NCBI GenBank assembly: GCA_944389885.1
Contig: CALXNZ010000016.1
Span: 1-56,714, forward strand
Reading direction: 5' to 3'
Source: an uncultured Opitutales bacterium
GTDB lineage: Bacteria; Verrucomicrobiota; Verrucomicrobiia; Opitutales; Intestinicryptomonadaceae
Length of the DNA: 56,714 nt
Part shown: one piece after another, positions 51,711 through 56,714 of the stretch
How positions within the stretch are numbered: the first letter of the stretch is position 1
Layout: each line of letters starts with the position of its first letter
Translations under genes and position numbers: made by a program
Notes under the pieces: model-generated
What the model was told of the DNA's origin: nothing
What the model saw: only the letters and a program-made list of their open reading frames with translations
Database searches by the model: none

Positions 51711-52682
51711 TCACTGGGGTTGATAAATATCGTGTATCCGAATAATGCCCAAACATTTATTATCGCCGTCAACTACGGGCAAAACTGACAATCTCGACTT
51801 GCGGGCTTCCATAAGGTGCACGGCGTCCCCCAGGGAAGCTTCCGGAGAAATACACACGGGAGATTTTGTCATTATATCCGAACATTTTAGGGAATCCAAG
51901 TTCACCACTGTCTGCAACATGCGCCTTATGTCGCCGTCTGTCACTATCCCCCTCAATCTACCGGCTTCGTCCACAACACATGCGGCCCCGAGAGGATATT
52001 TTGTCATTTCAATTACAAGTTCCCTTACGGAAACGCCGGCTGGGACAAGCGCGCAATGTTGGGCTTTGTGGAAGACGTCTCCCACCGTTAAGGTCAGATT
52101 TCTGCCGAGTTGGCCGGCCGGATGAAAACGGGCAAAATCCTGCAAAGAAAAGCCCCTTGCCTTCATCAGGGCGCATGCGAGAGCGTCGCCTATGGCCAAA
52201 GTGAGAGTTGTGGAAGTGGTTGGCACTATCCCAAGCGGATCGGCCTCGCCGCCGGACGACGCGTCCAAAACTATATCGGCGTCCCGCGCCATAGGGGAAT
52301 CCGTTTTCCCCACGAGAGCAATAATGGTGGAGTTAAACTTGCGCAGCGTGGGAATTAGGCGCATACATTCAACAGTAGAACCGCTGTTGGAAATCATAAG
52401 GGTTGGATCTCCCGGCTCATAGACGCCAAGATCGCCGTGCACGGCGTCGCAAGCGTGAAGGAATAAAGCGGGAGTACCGGTACTCGAAAGCGTTGCGGCT
52501 ATTTTTTGCCCCACAAGTCCAGATTTTCCCACCCCGCTCACCATTAGCTTGCCCTTATGGGACAATATAACTCTTAAAGCCTGACAGAAATTTTCGTCGA
52601 GGCGCGAAACCGCGCCCGATATGGCGGCGGCTTCCGATTGCAATACCGCCTTCGCAGTGGAGAGTATTTCGGAATCGTTCAT
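51711..52682 (-). CDS. kdsD: Arabinose-5-phosphate isomerase KdsD (KpsF/GutQ)
   Basis: This 323-residue protein has a SIS domain (GKLMVSGVGKSGLVGQKIAATLSSTGTPALFLHACDAVHGDLG, ISNSGSTVEC) and two CBS domains (VRELVIEMTKYPLGAACVVDEAGRLRGIVTDGDIRRML and IMTKSPVCISPEASLGDAVHLM). It converts ribulose 5-phosphate to arabinose 5-phosphate, the precursor of Kdo in LPS. The start overlaps the kdsB stop (ATGA), which links two steps of the Kdo pathway. Confidence 0.94.
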   Translation of the reverse strand: MNDSEILSTAKAVLQSEAAAISGAVSRLDENFCQALRVILSHKGKLMVSGVGKSGLVGQKIAATLSSTGTPALFLHACDAVHGDLGVYEPGDPTLMISNSGSTVECMRLIPTLRKFNSTIIALVGKTDSPMARDADIVLDASSGGEADPLGIVPTTSTTLTLAIGDALACALMKARGFSLQDFARFHPAGQLGRNLTLTVGDVFHKAQHCALVPAGVSVRELVIEMTKYPLGAACVVDEAGRLRGIVTDGDIRRMLQTVVNLDSLKCSDIMTKSPVCISPEASLGDAVHLMEARKSRLSVLPVVDGDNKCLGIIRIHDIYQPQ

Positions 52683-53755
52683 GCCAGTGAATTCTTTTTG
52701 ATATAGTCTTCAGCCGCCTCGAGGTCCGCAGGAGTGTCTATGCCCACGGGCTCATACTCGGTTTCAACAATGTCGAAAGGGTATCCGGCCGCGATAAAGC
52801 GCAGTTGCTCAAGCATTTCGCAGGCTTCCATATCCGGCTGCGGCAAAGATGAGTAGCGAACCAAAGACTTTGCGGAATAGCCGTAAATCCCTATGTGGCG
52901 CCAATAAGAAGTCTTTGAAAGCCAATCCGAACAATTTTCCACTCCCCTCACATAAGGGAGGGGAGTCCTACTAAAATATACGGCCCTGCCGATATTGTCG
53001 CGCAACACTTTCACCACATTGGGATTTTTGAGAGAATCCGCGCTTGTAATACGGCTTGCCGCAGTCACCAGCTGCGAATTTGAATCTACCCCTGCGGATA
53101 TTATAGAATCAATCAGCCGCGGAGAAATAAAAGGTTCATCGCCTTGAACGTTTACTATGAATTCGGCGCCTATGGAGCCGAGGGCCTCTATAATGCGCTC
53201 AGTTCCGGATTTGCATTCCGGAGATGTCATTATGCATGGGGCGGATATGCCTTCGGCGAATCTTTGGATTTCAGGGCTGTCGGTAAGAATGAGGACTTTT
53301 TCGGCTCTTTCGCTTTTGAGACAGCTTTCATAAACGCGCAAGAGAACTTCTTTTCCTCCTAATTTTGCGAGGGGTTTTCCTGGGAACCTGCTTGATCCCA
53401 TGCGGGCGGGTATGGCTATTGCCGCTCCCAAAAGCATAGCTCCCTTTATCATAAAGCCGTCGAGTGACTTTTTCTCAACGTCCTCCCAGAATTCCTTATT
53501 TTCGGAATCCACAGGCATATCTTCGGCTATATAATTGTTCCAGAAGGCGAAAGCGGCAATTATAAAGCAGATAAATCCTATTATTCTAAACAGCAGGGCA
53601 TATTGAAATTTAGAGAACCCAGCAAATTTTAACTTTGAATTGTTGTAGCGCTCCTCGTAAGAGGCCCCGCTCCTAAAAAGGAATAGAACAGCCAGGAACA
53701 GAGGTACTATCACCACCGCTACTTCTAAAATTGTTATGGCAATTTTTACAAACAT
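52679..53755 (-). CDS. kdsB: CMP-Kdo synthetase KdsB with an N-terminal two-helix membrane extension
   Basis: Residues about 107-358 are KdsB: AIPARMGSSRFPGKPLAKLGGKEVL, CKSGTERIIEALGSI, VNVQGDEPFISPRLID, AVYFSRTPLPYVRG, RHIGIYGYSAKSLVRY and EPVGIDTPADLEAAE. It activates Kdo with CTP. Residues 1-106 are an unbroken in-frame extension with helices at about 5-27 and 54-74 and an acidic linker. Known KdsB proteins are soluble and about 250 residues. An internal ATG at codon 107 (53437) is preceded by AAAGGGAG but with only 2 nt spacing, so internal initiation is possible. It starts 18 bp after the DegT gene. Confidence 0.88.
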   Translation of the reverse strand: MFVKIAITILEVAVVIVPLFLAVLFLFRSGASYEERYNNSKLKFAGFSKFQYALLFRIIGFICFIIAAFAFWNNYIAEDMPVDSENKEFWEDVEKKSLDGFMIKGAMLLGAAIAIPARMGSSRFPGKPLAKLGGKEVLLRVYESCLKSERAEKVLILTDSPEIQRFAEGISAPCIMTSPECKSGTERIIEALGSIGAEFIVNVQGDEPFISPRLIDSIISAGVDSNSQLVTAASRITSADSLKNPNVVKVLRDNIGRAVYFSRTPLPYVRGVENCSDWLSKTSYWRHIGIYGYSAKSLVRYSSLPQPDMEACEMLEQLRFIAAGYPFDIVETEYEPVGIDTPADLEAAEDYIKKNSLA

Positions 53756-53773
53756 ATCGAACTCCTGATACTT

Positions 53774-54895
53774 TTAAGCGAACTCATTGACGCGCTTTGC
53801 CACGTAATCCAACTGTTCCCGTGTCAACTCCGGATATATAGGCAACGCCAAAGTGTGTTCCGCCGCATATTCGCTATTCGGGAAATCCCCACGGCGATAT
53901 CCCAAAGGCGCGAAACACTCTTGCAAGTGGAGCGGGAGAGGATAATATATTTCGCAGCCTATTCCGTTATTGCGCAAATGCTCCAAAAGCCCGTCGCGAT
54001 TCGGAACGCTAATTATGTATTGGTTGTAAATGGAGCGATTGGCCGGATCAATGTAAGGAATTTTTATATTTGGATTATCCGCGAATGCGGCGTTGTAAAA
54101 AGCCGCGTTATTGGAGCGCATATGGGCCCATTCATCGACATGCGGCAACTTTACCCTCAATCCTGCGGCTTGGAGGGCGTCGAGTCTGAAATTTCCCCCG
54201 ACAAATTTGTGGTAATATTTTGGGGCCATGCCGTGATTGCGCATTTGGCGCAATTTTTCCGCAAGAGCGGAATCGTTAGTGATTACCATGCCGCCGTCGC
54301 CAAGCCCCCCCAAATTCTTTGACGGAAAGAAGCTCAAGCAAGCGCAATTTCCAAATCCCCCAACTTTTACGCCGTTTCTCGAGGCTCCTATAGCCTGGGC
54401 GCCGTCCTCTATTACAGCCAAATTGTACTTCTTCGCGATATCGAGTATGGGCCCCATATCGGCGCATTGACCATATAGATGGACTGGCATAATAGCTTTT
54501 GTGCGCTCGGTAATTTTAGATTCTATTTGGGAAGAATCTATATTATAAGTCTTAGGATCTATATCCACAAATACGGGCTTTGCTCCTGCTCTCCAGACGC
54601 AACCGGCAGTCGCAAAAAACGTATAGGAAGGAATAATCACTTCAGCCGACGGCCCCTCGTCCAATGGAGACCTATTAACGCCCAGAGCCATTAGGGACGC
54701 CAACAGTGCGTCCGTTCCGCTGGAAACCCCGACAGCGTCCGACACGCCGGAATAATCCGCGATTTCCCTTTCAAGGGCATCAACATCTTCTCCCCCGATG
54801 AAGTGCTGGCTCTCGAGGATTTTATCCAAGGCCTTGTGCATTTGTTCGCGCAGGGGAGCGTATTGTTCTTTTAAATCTAAAAGAGGGATTTTCAT
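53774..54895 (-). CDS. DegT/DnrJ/EryC1/StrS family sugar aminotransferase
   Basis: This 373-residue PLP enzyme opens with IPLLDLKEQYAPLREQM and has SSGTDALLASLMALGV, EVIIPSYTFFATAGCVWRAGAKPVFVDID, MPVHLYGQCADM, VIEDGAQAIGA and the PLP-binding lysine in SFFPSKNLGGLGDGG. The FFPSKNLG form is that of WbpE/VioA-type enzymes that aminate nucleotide-linked keto-sugars. The amino sugar made is unknown. It begins the unit DegT, kdsB, kdsD, PmtA-like, which suggests surface polysaccharide or LPS sugars. A role as ArnB for the ArnA/ArnD pair is possible but unsupported by position. Confidence 0.9.
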   Translation of the reverse strand: MKIPLLDLKEQYAPLREQMHKALDKILESQHFIGGEDVDALEREIADYSGVSDAVGVSSGTDALLASLMALGVNRSPLDEGPSAEVIIPSYTFFATAGCVWRAGAKPVFVDIDPKTYNIDSSQIESKITERTKAIMPVHLYGQCADMGPILDIAKKYNLAVIEDGAQAIGASRNGVKVGGFGNCACLSFFPSKNLGGLGDGGMVITNDSALAEKLRQMRNHGMAPKYYHKFVGGNFRLDALQAAGLRVKLPHVDEWAHMRSNNAAFYNAAFADNPNIKIPYIDPANRSIYNQYIISVPNRDGLLEHLRNNGIGCEIYYPLPLHLQECFAPLGYRRGDFPNSEYAAEHTLALPIYPELTREQLDYVAKRVNEFA

Positions 54896-54910
54896 AATAT
54901 CTAAGATATT
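54896..54910. repeat. Palindrome at the start of the DegT gene
   Basis: AATATCTAAGATATT is a perfect inverted repeat with a single central base, immediately upstream of the minus-strand ATG at 54895. It could be a regulator site or block translation. Confidence 0.35.
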
Positions 54911-54933
54911 AGAGCAAACACCATTTTCCTAAA

Positions 54934-54999
54934 ATGACAACTTTATTTTGGGATGCCGCGTGTCCACCCTGCGGAAAGAGCGGCATTGTTGCAAAATAG
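54934..54999 (+). CDS. Possible 21-residue CPPC micro-protein
   Basis: A short frame starting at ATG 54934 encodes 21 residues with the core DAACPPCGKSG and a TAG stop. CPPC followed by GKSG looks like one zinc knuckle. There is no ribosome-binding site and it lies alone in the gap between divergent genes, so it may be chance or the remnant of a longer gene. Confidence 0.2.
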   Translation: MTTLFWDAACPPCGKSGIVAK

Positions 55000-55100
55000 G
55001 AGAGTAATTCCATTCCGATAAGACGCGAAATAAAACTTGAGGTCTCGGAATTTAAACTATAAGAAAATATCCGATAAATAACAATTAGCAGAAAAGAAAT

Positions 55101-55478
55101 ATGAAAAAGACCCCAAAAAAAGAACCGGCAAAAAAGGGCGCACCCAAAAGCGCTTCAAAAGCGAAGAAAACACCTGTAAAAAAAACCGCTGCAAAAGCGA
55201 AAGAAAAAACCTGCAAATGCCATGGGAATAAGGCCTCGCATTCTTGCGAATGCGACAATGGCAAATGCCAATGCACGCCCGCGCCTGATTCTTCATGCAA
55301 CTGCATGGAAAAGCTGATGAACGAAGTTTTTGCGGATTTCGACGCCGTGGAACTTGTAAAAGATTACTTCTACACGCAACTTATAAACAGGGGATTTACT
55401 GAAGACGCCGCATCAAAAATGACGGATATGCTCGATGTAAACATAGACGTCGAAGGCGAAATATCCATTCGCCAATAG
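55101..55478 (+). CDS. Lys/Ala-rich, CxC-rich small protein of unknown function
   Basis: This 125-residue protein has three parts. Residues 2-36 are a basic Lys/Ala/Pro-rich tail resembling histone H1-like proteins (KKTPKKEPAKKGAPKSAS). Residues 38-68 contain eight cysteines in four CxC pairs (38/40, 49/51, 56/58, 66/68) plus His 41 and 47, like a metallothionein. Residues 69-125 are an acidic helical domain (LMNEVFADFDAVELVKDYFYTQLINRGFTEDAASKMTDML). No family was recognised. DNA or RNA binding combined with metal storage or sensing is a guess. A terminator follows. Confidence 0.75.
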   Translation: MKKTPKKEPAKKGAPKSASKAKKTPVKKTAAKAKEKTCKCHGNKASHSCECDNGKCQCTPAPDSSCNCMEKLMNEVFADFDAVELVKDYFYTQLINRGFTEDAASKMTDMLDVNIDVEGEISIRQ

Positions 55479-55503
55479 TTTGAATATTTTAAAAAATGTG
55501 TGG

Positions 55504-55542
55504 CGGCAGTTGTCTCAATTCGCGAGGGCTGCCGTTTTTTTT
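55504..55542 (+). terminator. Rho-independent terminator after the Cys-rich gene
   Basis: The stem CGGCAG (55504-55509) and CTGCCG (55529-55534) with a larger loop is followed by eight T residues. Confidence 0.75.
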
Positions 55543-55572
55543 GGATTTACAATAGATATGGAGTAAATCGAT

Positions 55573-56355
55573 ATGAGAATCAAAGCGCCGGGGGGATCTT
55601 GGGATTTCATAATACTGGCATTGTCGGCATATGTGGTATTTGAAATCATATTTGAGCTTATTTACGGTTCGGACAACGAATTGTACTCCTTTCTGCAAAT
55701 AGGAGACACTATTGCATGCGTATTTTTCTTTATAGACGTAATGTGGAGATGGTGTGCCAGTCAAAACAAACTCGGATTTTGGAAATGGGGCTGGATAGAT
55801 TTGATAGCGAGCATACCTACACTTGACGGATTGCGCTGGGCGAGAATGTTTAGAGTTTTCAGAATATTTAGGATAGTGCGCGGAATGCGTTCCGCGGAGC
55901 GCGTAATAGAGTATTTTTTCAAGGACAGGGCGAAATCGACGGCAGCGGTTGCATTGACGATATTGTTTGGCAGCGTTCTCATTTCGGGGGTATTGGTGCT
56001 GCAAGCGGAGGCAGGAGTTGGAAATATACGCGACGCCTCCGACGCCTTTTGGTGGGCGATGGAAACCGTGACAACGGTTGGATACGGAGATAAATATCCC
56101 GTGACGGCAGCTGGAAGAATAGTTGGAGTATGCCTTATGGTAGTTGGCATAAGTCTATTTGGAGCCACCTCTGCGCTCTTGGCAAATTGGCTTTTGCACG
56201 GGCGCATGGACGATATGCAAAACAGCGGGAACGCCGACACAAAGCGCTTGGAAGAAGCTATATTACGCTTGGAGGAGCAAGTGAAAAATCTGAGGTTTGG
56301 CAGATGCGAGTCAAATAATACCCCAAACAATTCCTCCAGGGATATAAAAAAATAA
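55573..56355 (+). CDS. Voltage-gated potassium channel (Kv/KvAP-like)
   Basis: This 260-residue protein has four helices (S1-S4) and a pore module. The S4 helix reads RWARMFRVFRIFRIVRGMR, with arginines every third residue as in a voltage sensor. The selectivity filter TVGYGD is at residues 168-173 between two pore helices. The C-terminal tail (DTKRLEEAILRLEEQVKNL) is a short coiled coil that should aid tetramer assembly. It conducts potassium across the inner membrane. GGAG lies 9 nt before the ATG. Confidence 0.92.
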   Translation: MRIKAPGGSWDFIILALSAYVVFEIIFELIYGSDNELYSFLQIGDTIACVFFFIDVMWRWCASQNKLGFWKWGWIDLIASIPTLDGLRWARMFRVFRIFRIVRGMRSAERVIEYFFKDRAKSTAAVALTILFGSVLISGVLVLQAEAGVGNIRDASDAFWWAMETVTTVGYGDKYPVTAAGRIVGVCLMVVGISLFGATSALLANWLLHGRMDDMQNSGNADTKRLEEAILRLEEQVKNLRFGRCESNNTPNNSSRDIKK

Positions 56356-56411
56356 AAAAACGCATTGACAACATGAGATAGATTCGTAGGGTAAGGAACT
56401 TTCAAAAACAA

Positions 56412-56488
56412 GGGGTGGTAGTTCAGTTGGTTAGAACGCCTGCCTGTCACGCAGGAGGTCGCGAGTTCGAGTCTCGTCCATCCCGCCA
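56412..56488 (+). tRNA. tRNA-Asp (anticodon GTC)
   Basis: The acceptor stem GGGGTGG pairs with CCATCCC (one G-U pair). The anticodon stem-loop CTGCCTGTCACGCAG holds anticodon GTC for aspartate. The D arm (GTTCAGTTGGTTAGAAC) and T arm (GCGAGTTCGAGTCTCGT) are normal. Discriminator G is followed by an encoded CCA at 56486-56488, unlike the tRNA-Ser at the other end. Confidence 0.96.
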
Positions 56489-56495
56489 CTTTAAG

Positions 56496-56527
56496 ACGCC
56501 GCAATCCAAAAGCTTGCGGCGTTTTTT
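56496..56527 (+). terminator. Rho-independent terminator after tRNA-Asp
   Basis: The stem ACGCCGCAA (56496-56504) and TTGCGGCGT (56514-56522) is followed by a T6 run ending at 56527. Confidence 0.85.
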
Positions 56528-56528
56528 G

Positions 56529-56680
56529 GGGTCAACATCAAAGGTTGTGGAATAGGTTGGTTTTTTGGGTAAACCACAAAAATTGGGTCAACATCAAAGG
56601 TTGTGGAATAGGTTGGTTTTTTGGGTAAACCACAAAAATTGGGTCAACACCAAAGGTTGTGGAATAGGTTGATTTTTTAG
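56529..56680. repeat. Tandem 56-bp direct repeat (2.7 copies)
   Basis: Two identical 56-bp units (56529-56584 and 56585-56640) are followed by a partial third unit of 40 bp (from 56641) with a few changes. Each unit contains GGTTTTTTGGGTAAACC, a small inverted repeat with arms GGTTT and AAACC. The array starts directly after the tRNA-Asp terminator and continues into the window end, so its full size is unknown. No spacer variation is present, so it is not a CRISPR array. Confidence 0.9.
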
Positions 56681-56714
56681 ATTTGCCTTTCATAGATTCA
56701 CCCCGCATTCCACG

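Noticed and set aside
52679-54895. A Kdo8N (8-amino-Kdo) pathway formed by the DegT enzyme and KdsB
   Set aside because: The pairing is tempting because KdnA is also a DegT-fold transaminase, but the FFPSKNLGGLGDGG form is typical of nucleotide-sugar aminotransferases and no KdnB-like dehydrogenase is present.
56529-56714. CRISPR array
   Set aside because: The units are contiguous 56-bp direct repeats with no variable spacers and no cas genes nearby.

Overview
The window reads as chromosomal DNA of a Gram-negative heterotroph, most likely a member of the Verrucomicrobiota (Opitutales/Puniceicoccales-like, possibly gut-associated). This is inferred from the mix of gene families: a PEP-CTERM sorting-signal protein, several exported TIM-barrel sugar isomerases and a Tat-exported Gfo/Idh/MocA oxidoreductase, GDSL esterases, GH71-like and sialidase-like secreted proteins, LPS genes (kdsB, kdsD, arnD) and pseudopilin-type genes. 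No rRNA, CRISPR array, integrase, transposase or prophage was seen. Coding density is high and genes lie on both strands in short operons. Stop/start overlaps (ATGA, TAATG) are frequent and clear Shine-Dalgarno sites are only sometimes present.

Layout. 1-510: a non-coding left end with repeated TGTCTAACACC motifs and a tRNA-Ser(GGA). 677-5015 (minus): DUF6485-like protein, U32 peptidase/tRNA hydroxylase-like protein and a complete TRAP transporter (dctP, dctQ, dctM). 5172-7779: a small membrane protein and two divergent exported sugar-isomerase-like proteins. 7907-11220 (minus): dapA-dapB-ruvA-mrp, followed upstream by a secreted GH71-like protein. 13374-19926 (plus): icd, pfkB-type kinase, proA, a free-standing ArnA dehydrogenase/decarboxylase domain, arnD and a Sel1-repeat protein. 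20061-23208 (minus): sialidase-like protein, CinA-family amidase and glycerate kinase. 23514-30192: rhaA, a PEP-CTERM protein, a cytoplasmic TIM-barrel isomerase and a three-gene unit (DoxX-like membrane protein, Tat Gfo/Idh/MocA oxidoreductase, discoidin-like secreted protein). 30286-39551: metG, leuB, alaS, smc. 39560-47580: tandem GDSL esterases, TlyA-like methyltransferase, queC, Na/Pi symporter, a GspL/PilN-like and GspM/PilO-like pair, rsmG, ndk and a pseudopilin. 47651-56355: PpiD-like chaperone, a MurU-AmgK fusion, a minus-strand envelope-sugar operon (DegT aminotransferase, membrane-extended KdsB, KdsD, PmtA-like methyltransferase), a Lys/Ala-rich Cys-rich small protein and a voltage-gated K+ channel. 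The right end has tRNA-Asp(GTC), a terminator and a 56-bp tandem repeat.

How it works together. Much of the window is housekeeping: lysine/DAP, proline and leucine synthesis, aminoacylation, chromosome structure, Holliday-junction processing and queuosine. The rest concerns the cell envelope and sugars: Kdo supply, L-Ara4N-type lipid A modification, muropeptide-sugar recycling, export of sugar-modifying enzymes, uptake of an organic or sugar acid by the TRAP system, and rhamnose and glycerate catabolism. The most distinctive observations are the one-chain MurU-AmgK fusion, a KdsB with a two-helix membrane N-terminus, the DoxX/Tat-oxidoreductase/discoidin operon, the ArnA-dehydrogenase plus ArnD pair without a formyltransferase, a CxC-rich histone-tail-like protein, overlapping alternative hairpins before leuB, and the repeats at both window ends.
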